A stretch of DNA of 19,444 bases from JABFXC01 sp035551575 (GTDB lineage Bacteria > Gemmatimonadota > Gemmatimonadetes > Gemmatimonadales > Gemmatimonadaceae), in contig DASZNJ010000172.1 of the NCBI GenBank assembly GCA_035551575.1, positions 1 through 19,444 of the forward strand, in the 5' to 3' direction. A model generated the notes under the pieces. That model did no database searches and had not been told where the DNA came from. It saw only the letters and a list, made by a program, of their open reading frames with translations. The first letter of the stretch is position 1, and every line of letters begins with the position of its first letter. Made by a program: the position numbers and the translations under genes. Shown here piece by piece: positions 12,711-19,249 of the stretch.

Positions 12711-13142
12711 TCAGACGAATCGTTCGAGGGCGAGGAGGAGCCGCGCCGTGATCACCGCGAGCGCGAGCCCCTGGACGACGATCGCGACCCCCGCGCCTAC
12801 TCCACCGTAACGCCGGCCGAGCAGCCACGCGGACAGCGCGATCGCGGCGCCCACCGCAACATAGCCGGTATCGAGCCCGAGATTCAGCCAGAGAAAGCGA
12901 TCGAGCCGGGTCGCCGAGCCAAGGTCGCGCAGCTGCAGCGAACGAAGCCCCGACGCCCCGACGGCGAGGATCACCGCACCCCAGGCCACGCTCTGTGCGG
13001 CGAAATGAAAGACGATCGGCGACCGGCGTGGCCCGCCGGTCGTGAGGAGAAGGAGCACGCCTGCGGCGCAGCTCACCCCTCCCCACAGCAGCAGCTGCTG
13101 CAGGTGCGCCCGCTCGGCGGCGAGCAGCGCGTCAGCCCACAC
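12711..13142 (-). CDS. Four-helix membrane protein (DUF6992-like)
   Basis: 143 residues with four predicted membrane helices, roughly at 16-34, 45-63, 87-105 and 113-134, separated by short loops. Between helices 2 and 3 sits RDLGSATRLDRFLWLNLGLDTGYVAVG, a motif I associate with the DUF6992 family, though I cannot confirm it. There is no catalytic motif or signal peptide. It starts with GTG at 13142, overlapping the end of the upstream Wzz/BY-kinase-like gene by 11 bp, so the two are translationally coupled and may act together, perhaps in envelope polysaccharide handling. Function unknown. Confidence 0.75.
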   Translation of the reverse strand: MWADALLAAERAHLQQLLLWGGVSCAAGVLLLLTTGGPRRSPIVFHFAAQSVAWGAVILAVGASGLRSLQLRDLGSATRLDRFLWLNLGLDTGYVAVGAAIALSAWLLGRRYGGVGAGVAIVVQGLALAVITARLLLALERFV

Positions 13143-14853
13143 GTGATTCGATCAGCATTTCGGCCGGGACGCCGCGGTTCGCCGCGCTGGCGAGCGCGTC
13201 GAGCTCCTCGCGCGTCGGGACGTGCGGCTCCTCGCGATCCCACAGCACGAGACCGAGCAGCTGTGCCCCGTTCCCGCGCAGCGCGTCGACGTCGCGTGTC
13301 ATATCGGTGAGCACGGTGGTGCCGGCGCGGACGACGAGGATGATGCGCGGGACTGCGAGCACCGGCGCTTCGAGCAGCACGGTGAGCCCGCTGGTGATGA
13401 CGACCGTGTCATAGCGGCGAGCGAGGCGGGGCACCTCGCGGGTGAGCGCGGCCGCGATCTCGGCGGGTTCGGCGCGCCGGCCCGAGGGAACGATGTCGGT
13501 CGCGCGATCACGGCCGACGATCTGGGTGACCGGCGCCTCGCTCCACGCCAGCTCTCCGCGCGCGATCTCGCCGATCCCGGGACCGGGAGCGACGCGCATG
13601 ACTCCTGACGCGCAGCCGGCGGGGTCGGCGTCGATGAGCAGCGACGCTCGAGCATCGAGCGCCGCGAGCGCGGTGAGGTTCGCGGCGACCACTGCGGCCA
13701 GCGACGAGTCGTGGCCGGCGACGGTGACGAGCCAGCTGCCGGGCATCATCCCGGACAGCTGGAGATAGAGGAAGCGATAGCCGTCCGATCCCGGCTCGAG
13801 GAGCGGCGGAAGCTCGCGGTCGGCGCGGCGGCGCGCGCGCTCCGGCGGCGGCTCGTAGGGGCGCAGGTGGGCGAGCACCCGCAGCCCCGTCGCCCGCTCC
13901 GCTTCGCGCACGTCCGCGACACGCGGGCGGCGCATCTCGCCGACCAGCGCCACGGCGAACCCGGCGGCGATGCCGAGCACCAGCGACGCACCGAGGAGGG
14001 CGATCGGCGGTGCCGAGACATTGGCCAGCTCGCGCGCCCGTTCGGCGCGGCGCTCGACGGAGGCGTTGACCCGTCGTGCATCGACGAGCAGCCGCGTGCG
14101 CGCCTCGAGCAGGCGGCGGACGGAGTCGCGATGCGCGAGCCGCGGCATCGTGTCGATCACCGGGCGCGCGACCGGCGCCGGCGGGGGAGGGGTCAATGCC
14201 GCCGCCTCACGCTGCAGCGCGGCGCGCTTCACGCCCGCGATCTCCTGGATCGCGTGCCCGATCTCGGTCGCGCGCGCGGTGAGTGCGACGTAGTTCGGGT
14301 CGATCCCGCCGACCGCGCCGAACGCATCGCGCTCCCGTTCGACGTCGACGAGCGAATCGGCGAGCGCGCGGACCGATGGATCGTCGCGCATCGCCGGGGC
14401 GTCAGCGAGCGCGCGGTACGAGGCGGCGAGCGGCGACTGCTCGACGCGCGCGATGAGGCGCCCGAGCCCGGTCACGATCGCGGCGATCGAGTCGCGGCGA
14501 GCGAGGACCTCCGGGGGAAGCGAATCGACGGCCGGCGGCGCGACCGGACGCGCGAGGACCTCGCGGGCGTTGGCGAGCGATCGTTCGGCGCTGTCGAGCC
14601 GCGCGCGATCGCGCTCGACGCCGGCGATGAGGCGCGCCGTGTCCCGCCACTCGTTGGGCGCCGGGGCGACTGCGGCCGCGACGCGCTGCGCCTGGCGTGG
14701 CAGCGCGACAAGAGTGAGGAGCGCCACGATGAAGACGACGAGCGCGACGAGCCCGATGCGCAGCGGACGCCGCAGCACGTTGCGGGCGCGCGCATTGATC
14801 CATTGCGAGCTCGCGGCGCGCCGGCGTCCGATTCGGGGAGGGGCGGGGGGCAT
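13132..14853 (-). CDS. Wzz/BY-kinase-like membrane protein with a degenerate P-loop
   Basis: 573 residues from the ATG at 14853; the open frame reaches 14949, but its first 32 codons run through the 40-bp terminator palindrome. After a basic N-terminus come membrane helix 1 (~32-51), a long Arg/Glu/Asp/Ala coiled-coil periplasmic region (~65-275) with a Pro-rich break near 220, and membrane helix 2 (~281-305, PPIALLGASLVLGIAAGFAVAL). This is polysaccharide co-polymerase topology. The cytoplasmic part is MinD/BY-kinase-like: YRFLYLQLSG, then WLVTVAGHDSSLAAVVAANL where the Walker A GKS/T should be, an intact Walker A'-like LLIDADPAG (~405-413), and YDTVVITSG in place of Walker B. There is no Tyr-rich tail. 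It is therefore probably a catalytically inactive scaffold for exopolysaccharide length or export control. Confidence 0.82.
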   Translation of the reverse strand: MPPAPPRIGRRRAASSQWINARARNVLRRPLRIGLVALVVFIVALLTLVALPRQAQRVAAAVAPAPNEWRDTARLIAGVERDRARLDSAERSLANAREVLARPVAPPAVDSLPPEVLARRDSIAAIVTGLGRLIARVEQSPLAASYRALADAPAMRDDPSVRALADSLVDVERERDAFGAVGGIDPNYVALTARATEIGHAIQEIAGVKRAALQREAAALTPPPPAPVARPVIDTMPRLAHRDSVRRLLEARTRLLVDARRVNASVERRAERARELANVSAPPIALLGASLVLGIAAGFAVALVGEMRRPRVADVREAERATGLRVLAHLRPYEPPPERARRRADRELPPLLEPGSDGYRFLYLQLSGMMPGSWLVTVAGHDSSLAAVVAANLTALAALDARASLLIDADPAGCASGVMRVAPGPGIGEIARGELAWSEAPVTQIVGRDRATDIVPSGRRAEPAEIAAALTREVPRLARRYDTVVITSGLTVLLEAPVLAVPRIILVVRAGTTVLTDMTRDVDALRGNGAQLLGLVLWDREEPHVPTREELDALASAANRGVPAEMLIESRVG

Positions 14854-14904
14854 CAGTGGCGAGTATCTCGCGGTGGCGTGCGCCGCACAAGGCTGCGCTG
14901 CTGA

Positions 14905-14957
14905 CGAACGTGACGAGGGCGGAGGCGCATGCGCCTCCGCCCTCGTCACATCGTTCG
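14905..14957 (-). terminator. Perfect 40-bp palindrome, terminator of the cupredoxin gene
   Basis: Bases 14910-14929 are exactly complementary to 14930-14949 (core GGAGGCGC/GCGCCTCC), and outer CGAACG (14905) and CGTTCG (14952) add more pairs after a small bulge. It starts 10 bp past the cupredoxin stop and about 55 bp before the next start codon. There is no T run. Confidence 0.75.
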
Positions 14958-14967
14958 ACCGTCCGAC

Positions 14968-15471
14968 TTACTGAACGGTGATCTTGCCCTTCATCCCCAT
15001 CGCGGCGTGCGGCTCGCAATGGTAGTTGTACGCGCCAGCCGGGATGTTGCCGAAGGAGACCGTGTAGTTCTCGTTGGCCGTCATCATCATCGGGCTGGTG
15101 AGCTCCTTCATCTGGCTCGGCATGTTCGCCGAGAGCTGCGCCTGCGCCGCCGCCGGCGTGTCGATGAACGCGACGTTGTGCGGGCCGCCCGAAACCATCA
15201 CCCACTTGACGCCATCGCCCTGCTTGATGGTGAGCTCGGCGGGTTCGAACTTATAGGTGGTGCCATCACCGATCATCTTGACCTCATGCACCTTGCCGGT
15301 GATCGGCGCCGCCGCGGTGGTGTTGCCGGTCGCGGTGGTGGTCGGCGTGGTCGTGGCCGCTGCAGCGGTCGTGTCGGTCGTAGTGGTGGTCGTTTCCGTC
15401 TTCTTCTCGCCGCCCGCGCAGGCGACGATCGCCATCGCTCCCGCGACGAGCGCAAGTCCGTTGAACCGCAT
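14968..15471 (-). CDS. Plastocyanin-like cupredoxin lipoprotein
   Basis: 167 residues from the ATG at 15471, which has GGAGG nine bases upstream; the longer open frame to 15552 runs through the promoter. The signal peptide ends in the lipobox IVAC with lipidated Cys18. A Thr/Ala-rich flexible linker (~25-57) leads to one cupredoxin domain (~58-167). The type 1 copper ligands of plastocyanin are all present: His98 (GGPHNV), Cys152, His155 and Met160 in HCEPHAAMGM (C-x2-H-x4-M). It is expected to carry single electrons in the periplasm, tethered to a membrane. The promoter contains a perfect 20-bp palindrome (see 15536-15565), so expression is likely switched. A strong palindromic terminator follows, making this a single-gene unit. 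Confidence 0.93.
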   Translation of the reverse strand: MRFNGLALVAGAMAIVACAGGEKKTETTTTTTDTTAAAATTTPTTTATGNTTAAAPITGKVHEVKMIGDGTTYKFEPAELTIKQGDGVKWVMVSGGPHNVAFIDTPAAAQAQLSANMPSQMKELTSPMMMTANENYTVSFGNIPAGAYNYHCEPHAAMGMKGKITVQ

Positions 15472-15535
15472 TCCTTGAGGCCTCCGTACGTGGCACTTGG
15501 TGTGTGACTTCCACTCCGCAGGGTCACCGCGGAGA

Positions 15536-15565
15536 ATTGTGAATTTATTCACAATGTCGTGTCAA
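15536..15565 (-). promoter_or_regulatory. Cupredoxin promoter with embedded CRP-type operator
   Basis: On the minus strand TTGACA (15565-15560), 18 bp, CACAAT (15541-15536). The 20-bp perfect dyad ATTGTGAAT-TT-ATTCACAAT (15536-15555) fills the spacer and the -10. It contains TGTGA-N6-TCACA, the E. coli CRP consensus. That position would block RNA polymerase, so repression by a CRP/FNR-family protein is the simplest reading. Confidence 0.7.
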
Positions 15566-15632
15566 AGCAATTGAGCAGGAGACATGCCTGAAACGTGATG
15601 CACGCCCGTGTCGGCGTTCGCGCCCCTCGTGT

Positions 15633-15686
15633 GAGCAAGCAATGGCGCGAGCAAGCGACCGCGACGATCGCTCCGCGGCACCGCGG
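15633..15686 (+). promoter_or_regulatory. Direct and palindromic repeats upstream of the his leader promoter
   Basis: GAGCAAGC occurs at 15633-15640 and again at 15649-15656 (16-bp period); CCGCGG occurs twice at 15673 and 15681, ending 4 bp before the -35. They could be activator or repressor sites, or chance in GC-rich DNA. Confidence 0.22.
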
Positions 15687-15689
15687 CGG

Positions 15690-15718
15690 TTGACTTGGCG
15701 GGTGAGCCCCTCTAGTCT
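15690..15718 (+). promoter_or_regulatory. Promoter of the histidine leader and operon
   Basis: TTGACT (15690-15695), exactly 17 bp, TAGTCT (15713-15718, TAnnnT type). The leader ATG begins only nine bases after the -10, so the transcript would start at or within a few bases of the start codon. Confidence 0.7.
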
Positions 15719-15727
15719 TCGTGCGCG

Positions 15728-15805
15728 ATGCAGACTCCCGTCCACCACCATCATGCGAGCCACCACGGCCTACGGGTCGGGGCGTCGTGTCGCGTGTGCG
15801 GGTGA
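15728..15805 (+). CDS. hisL: Histidine-rich leader peptide of the his operon
   Basis: A 25-codon reading frame from ATG 15728 to TGA 15803. It begins MQTPV, then has six His codons within eight (HHHHASHH, 15743-15766; CAC, CAC, CAT, CAT, then CAC, CAC) and ends GASCRVCG. It lies between a good promoter and a strong terminator, directly ahead of hisG, as expected of a ribosome-mediated attenuator in which scarcity of charged tRNA-His stalls the ribosome. E. coli HisL has seven consecutive His. There is no Shine-Dalgarno, so translation is probably leaderless. Two Cys codons near the end are unexplained. A 60-codon frame over the same region (15642-15824) has no comparable support. Confidence 0.85.
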   Translation: MQTPVHHHHASHHGLRVGASCRVCG

Positions 15806-15862
15806 GCTGATCGCCCGGAAGTAACGCTTCGCGCTGTCGCGGCCCGTCCAGCTGGACGGGCC
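15733..15862 (+). promoter_or_regulatory. Attenuator: protector, antiterminator and terminator pairings
   Basis: Segment 1 (15733-15741, GA..CCCGT) pairs with segment 2 (15772-15778, ACGGGTC), placing the His codons in the loop. Segment 2 (15772-15779) pairs eight bases with segment 3 (15840-15847, one G-U). Segment 3 pairs with segment 4 in the terminator. Segments 1 and 3 share the identical octamer CCCGTCCA (15737 and 15843), as competitors for segment 2 should. A ribosome stalled at the His codons would cover segment 1, freeing 2 to pair with 3 and letting RNA polymerase reach hisG. Confidence 0.72.
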
Positions 15863-15871
15863 TTTTTGTTT
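15841..15871 (+). terminator. Intrinsic terminator (attenuator) before hisG
   Basis: GGCCCGTCCAG (15841-15851) and CTGGACGGGCC (15852-15862) are perfectly complementary; TTTTTGTTTTT follows at once. It is the only terminator in the window with a long T run, and it points into hisG. Confidence 0.93.
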
Positions 15872-15903
15872 TTGCCGACGTTCGCGGCCAGATGAGGAGT
15901 GGA

Positions 15904-15939
15904 ATGGCCGAGCTTCAATCACCGAGGTTGGAATGTTGA
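15904..15939 (+). CDS. Possible 11-codon upstream frame overlapping the hisG start
   Basis: ATG 15904, with GAGGAG four bases before it, opens a short frame (MAELQSPRLEC) ending at TGA 15937-15939, seven bases past the hisG ATG in another frame. It could couple translation into hisG. Such short frames arise by chance. Confidence 0.22.
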   Translation: MAELQSPRLEC

Positions 15940-16802
15940 AGATCGCACTACCGAACAAGGGACGACTGTCCGAGGAGGCGCGCCTGCTCTTCGGCGACGC
16001 CGGCCTCGAGGTTCGCTCTACGGGTGAGCGGGCGCTGACGGCTTCGCTCGGCGGCGAGTTCCAGGCGCTGTTCGTACGCGCCCAGGACATCCCCGAGTTC
16101 GTCGCCGATGGCGCCGCCGATGCCGGAGTCACCGGCTGGGATCTCGTCAGCGAGTCGGGGCGCGCGCTCGAGACGCTCGCCGACCTCGAGTTCGGCCGCT
16201 GCCGCCTGATCGTCGCCGCGAGCGACGACAGCGGCATCGCGTCGACCGCGGCGATCGCCGCTGGTGCGCGAGTCGCCACCGTCTATCCCCGGCTCGCCGC
16301 ACGCTTCTTCGCCGGCCGCAACCAGCACGTCGAGATCGTCCCCCTCTCCGGCGCAGCCGAGATCGCTCCGCACATCGGCATCGCCGACGTCATCGTCGAC
16401 ATCACGTCGACCGGTTCGACGCTGAAGGTGAATGGGCTGCACGAGGTCGAGACTATCATGGAATCCACCGCCCGGCTCGTCGCCGCCCCTGGCGCGCTGA
16501 CGGCGGGCAGCGACGACCGCCGCCGCTCGATCGAGGAGCTGACGATGGCCCTCGACTCGGTGCTCCGCGCGCGCGGGAAGCGCTACCTGATGGCCAACGT
16601 CCCCCGTGCCGCGCTCGACGCGGTGCGGCGCGTGATCCCCGGGCTCAACGGCCCGACGGTGATCGACATCCTCGACGGCGGGATTCACGTCGCGGTCCAC
16701 GCGGTCGTCCCCGCGAAGACGGTCTATCGCACGATCGCCGAGCTGAAATCCCTCGGCGCGGAAGGGATCCTCGTGACGAGGATCGAGCGGCTGATGCCCT
16801 GA
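15933..16802 (+). CDS. hisG: ATP phosphoribosyltransferase, long form
   Basis: First enzyme of histidine synthesis: ATP + PRPP to phosphoribosyl-ATP. 289 residues, so the long HisG_L form that works without HisZ. The start LKIALPNKGRLSEEA is typical; the catalytic domain includes FVRAQDIPEFVADGAADAGVTGWDLV and the PRPP-binding loop DITSTGSTLKVNGL (~residues 155-168). The last ~75 residues (YLMANVPRAALDAVRRVIPGLNGPTV, IHVAVHAVVPAKTVYRTIAELKSLGAEGILVTRIERL) are the ACT-like regulatory domain that binds histidine for feedback inhibition. The ATG at 15933 has GAGG five bases upstream. It is the first structural gene of the operon behind the His-rich leader. hisD follows after about 96 bp (or 12 bp if a far-upstream hisD start is used). 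Confidence 0.97.
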   Translation: MLKIALPNKGRLSEEARLLFGDAGLEVRSTGERALTASLGGEFQALFVRAQDIPEFVADGAADAGVTGWDLVSESGRALETLADLEFGRCRLIVAASDDSGIASTAAIAAGARVATVYPRLAARFFAGRNQHVEIVPLSGAAEIAPHIGIADVIVDITSTGSTLKVNGLHEVETIMESTARLVAAPGALTAGSDDRRRSIEELTMALDSVLRARGKRYLMANVPRAALDAVRRVIPGLNGPTVIDILDGGIHVAVHAVVPAKTVYRTIAELKSLGAEGILVTRIERLMP

Positions 16803-16833
16803 GATCGCTGGGCCGTGCGGGCCATGACACGGC

Positions 16834-16877
16834 GACGAGAGACGAGAGAGACTCCGAATGAGAGACGAGAGATGAGA
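16834..16877 (+). repeat. GA-rich heptamer repeats between hisG and hisD
   Basis: GACGAGA occurs at 16834, 16841 and 16864, and GATGAGA at 16871, i.e. two tandem pairs 30 bp apart. Read as protein in the hisD frame they give unlikely Arg/Glu-rich sequence, which argues for a hisD start downstream. Confidence 0.6.
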
Positions 16878-16898
16878 AAGGGGCGATCACGGTGGGCG

Positions 16899-18173
16899 AT
16901 GTCGGGGCGGATCGCGGAGATGAGCGATGACGCCAGGCGGCGGTTGCTCGAGCGGACGACGTCGAGTGATCCGGTCGTGCGCGAACGGGTGGCGGGGATC
17001 GTCGGGCGCGTACGACGGGAGGGGGACGTGGCATTGCGCGCGCTCGCCGGGGAGCTCGACGGAGTCGCCCTCGACGCGCTCGAGGTGCCGCGCGCCCGCT
17101 GGCTGCGGGCCCTCGACCGGATCGAGCCGGCGCTGCGAAAGGCGATGGAGCGCGCGGCGCGGAACATCGAGACCGCGCATTCCGCGTTCCGGCCGGTCGC
17201 GCAGGAGATCGAGACCGAGCCCGGGGTGATCATCGGGCGCCGGCCCGATCCCCTCGGGCGCGTCGGGGTGTACGCCCCGGGCGGGCGCGCCTTCTATCCG
17301 AGCAGCGTCCTGATGGGCGCGGTGCCGGCGCGCGTCGCCGGGGTCGGTGAGGTCGTGCTCTGCTCGCCGCCGCAATGCGACGGCGAGCCCGCGGCGGTGG
17401 TGCTCGCCGCCGCCGCGCTCGCCGGTGTCGACCGGGTCTTCGCGTTAGGCGGCGCCGGTGCGATCGCGGCGATGGCTTACGGCACTCGCAGCGTGCCGCG
17501 CGTCGATCGCATCGTCGGCCCGGGCAACGCGTATGTCGCCGAGGCGAAGCTGCAGGTTTCGGGCAACGTCGCCATCGACTCGCCGGCGGGGCCGAGCGAG
17601 CTGCTGATCATCTGCGATGCGGCAGCCGACCCCGACGTCGTCGCGCGAGAGCTCGTCGCGCAGGCCGAGCACGATCCGGACACCCTGGTGCTGGCGATCG
17701 TCGTCGGTTCGTCCGGCGCGATCGATGCCTCGCTCGCCACCGCGATCGCGTCGGCGCCGCGGCGAGCCATCGTCGCCGCCGCACTCGGCGCCCGCGGCGG
17801 GGTGCTCGAGGCCGACGACATGGCGCAGGCGATCGCCCTCGCCAACGAGGTCGCCGCCGAGCACGTGCTGGTCGCGTGCGCCGAATCCGGCAGCGTCCTT
17901 CGCGAGCTCCGCGGCGCCGGCACCGTCTTCGTCGGCGCCACGAGCTCCGTCGCGTTCGGCGATTACATGACCGGCGCGAATCACGTTCTCCCCACCGGCG
18001 GGCTCGCTCGCTGCTACTCCGGGCTGTCGACCCTCGACTTCGTCCGCTGGACGACCTGGCAGCGTATCGATCGCGAGGCGGCGGCGCGGCTCGCGGGTGA
18101 CGTCGGCATCTTCGCCGACGCCGAGGAACTCCCCGGACACGCCGCGGCGGCAAGGGCATGGAGCGCGTCATGA
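16899..18173 (+). CDS. hisD: Histidinol dehydrogenase
   Basis: Zn-dependent, NAD-linked enzyme for the last two oxidations, histidinol to histidinal to histidine. About 424 residues from ATG 16899 (family usually ~430). ATG 16872 and 16920 are alternatives; the longer frame from 16815 adds GA-repeat junk. Signatures: GRVGVYAPGGRAFYPSSVLMGAVPA, DRIVGPGNAYVAEAKLQV (NAD-binding region), IDSPAGPSELLIICD, ELVAQAEHDPDT supplying zinc ligands Gln and His, AAEHVLV with the catalytic Glu-His pair, FGDYMTGANHVLPTGG with the zinc-ligand Asp, and a final His in ELPGHAAA. All active-site residues appear present. It is second in the operon, and its TGA overlaps the hisC ATG as ATGA. Confidence 0.96.
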   Translation: MSGRIAEMSDDARRRLLERTTSSDPVVRERVAGIVGRVRREGDVALRALAGELDGVALDALEVPRARWLRALDRIEPALRKAMERAARNIETAHSAFRPVAQEIETEPGVIIGRRPDPLGRVGVYAPGGRAFYPSSVLMGAVPARVAGVGEVVLCSPPQCDGEPAAVVLAAAALAGVDRVFALGGAGAIAAMAYGTRSVPRVDRIVGPGNAYVAEAKLQVSGNVAIDSPAGPSELLIICDAAADPDVVARELVAQAEHDPDTLVLAIVVGSSGAIDASLATAIASAPRRAIVAAALGARGGVLEADDMAQAIALANEVAAEHVLVACAESGSVLRELRGAGTVFVGATSSVAFGDYMTGANHVLPTGGLARCYSGLSTLDFVRWTTWQRIDREAAARLAGDVGIFADAEELPGHAAAARAWSAS

Positions 18174-19249
18174 ACCGACCGTCCGGCCTCACCCGCGAGA
18201 GCTATCGCGCGATCGAGCTCTACGCCCCAGACCGCGCCCCCTGCCGCATCGACCTCAGCGACAACACCAATTGCTGGGGTGTTGCCCCGGCCGTCGAAGA
18301 GGCGATTCGCGAGGCGTCGGTCTCCACGGTGACGCGCTACCCGAACCTCTACGCCGCCTCGCTGAAGGAGGCGCTCGGGCGCTATCTCGGCGTCTCCCAT
18401 GATCGCATCGTCACCGGATGCGGCTCCGACGACATTCTCGATTCGGCGATCCGTGCCTTCGCGGAGCCGGGGGACGTGATCGTCTCGCCCGATCCTTCCT
18501 TCGCGATGATCCCGATCTTCGCCCGGATGAACGGGCTGCGGTCGGTGACCGTCCCGCTGACCTCGAGCTATGACATCGACCCCGGCGCGATGCTCGCGGC
18601 CGACGCGCGCATCATCTATCTCTGCTCGCCGAACAACCCGACCGGTGCACCGCTGTCGCGATCGGCGATCGAGCGTGTCGTCGAGCGCGCCACCGGCGTG
18701 GTGATCATCGATGAGGCCTATGCGGAGTTCGCGTCGGTGGATCTGTCCCCGATCGCGCTCGAGAACGAACGCGTCCTCGTCGCGCGAACGATGTCGAAGG
18801 CGTTCGGCCTCGCCGGGTTGCGCATCGGCTACGCGACTGGCGCACCGGCACTCGTCGCGGAAGTGGAGAAGTCGCGCGGACCGTACAAGGTGAACGCGGT
18901 CGCCGAGCGCGCCGCACTCGCCGCCCTCGGCGACGGCCTCGAGTGGGCACGCGCGCGCATCGTCGAGGCGAAGGCCAACCGCGACCGCCTTACGTCCGAG
19001 CTCGAGCGGCGCGGGCTCGCGCCGATTCGCTCGGAGGCGAACTTCGTGCTCGTCCCGATTACCGACGCCAGCGCCCGCGCACGCCACATGCGCACACTCG
19101 GCGTCGCCGTACGTCCCTTCGAGGGACTGCCGGCGATCAGCGATGCATTGCGCGGCAGCGGTGGGTCTGCGCTGCGGATCAGCGTCGGACCCTGGGACAT
19201 GGTCGAGGCCGCGCTCGGCGCGCTCGACGCCACGACGGGAGAAGGGTGA
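18170..19249 (+). CDS. hisC: Histidinol-phosphate aminotransferase
   Basis: PLP-dependent fold-type I aminotransferase converting imidazole acetol-phosphate and glutamate to histidinol phosphate. 359 residues from ATG 18170, chosen over ATG 18158 because GGAG lies six bases upstream and the start overlaps the hisD stop as ATGA. Signatures: DLSDNTNCWG at the N-terminus, RYPNLYAASLKEAL, GCGSDDILDSAIRAF (cofactor phosphate loop), LCSPNNPTG, VIIDEAYAEF with Asp182 for the PLP pyridine nitrogen, and MSKAFGLAGLRIGYA with the Schiff-base Lys210; a C-terminal LRISVG Arg binds the substrate carboxylate. hisB, which often follows, is absent; hisH comes next with a one-base TGATG overlap. Confidence 0.96.
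   Translation: MNRPSGLTRESYRAIELYAPDRAPCRIDLSDNTNCWGVAPAVEEAIREASVSTVTRYPNLYAASLKEALGRYLGVSHDRIVTGCGSDDILDSAIRAFAEPGDVIVSPDPSFAMIPIFARMNGLRSVTVPLTSSYDIDPGAMLAADARIIYLCSPNNPTGAPLSRSAIERVVERATGVVIIDEAYAEFASVDLSPIALENERVLVARTMSKAFGLAGLRIGYATGAPALVAEVEKSRGPYKVNAVAERAALAALGDGLEWARARIVEAKANRDRLTSELERRGLAPIRSEANFVLVPITDASARARHMRTLGVAVRPFEGLPAISDALRGSGGSALRISVGPWDMVEAALGALDATTGEG

Noticed and set aside
13711..14904. 397-codon plus-strand open frame opposite the Wzz/BY-kinase-like gene
   Set aside because: Shadow of a coherent membrane protein on the other strand; no hydrophobic or motif structure of its own.
15642..15824. 60-codon plus-strand frame in the his leader region
   Set aside because: Its start precedes the -35 of the promoter that explains the region, it has no ribosome site, and the His-rich frame in a different phase fits far better.
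18014..19087. 357-codon minus-strand open frame opposite hisC
   Set aside because: hisC and hisD are unmistakable on the plus strand.
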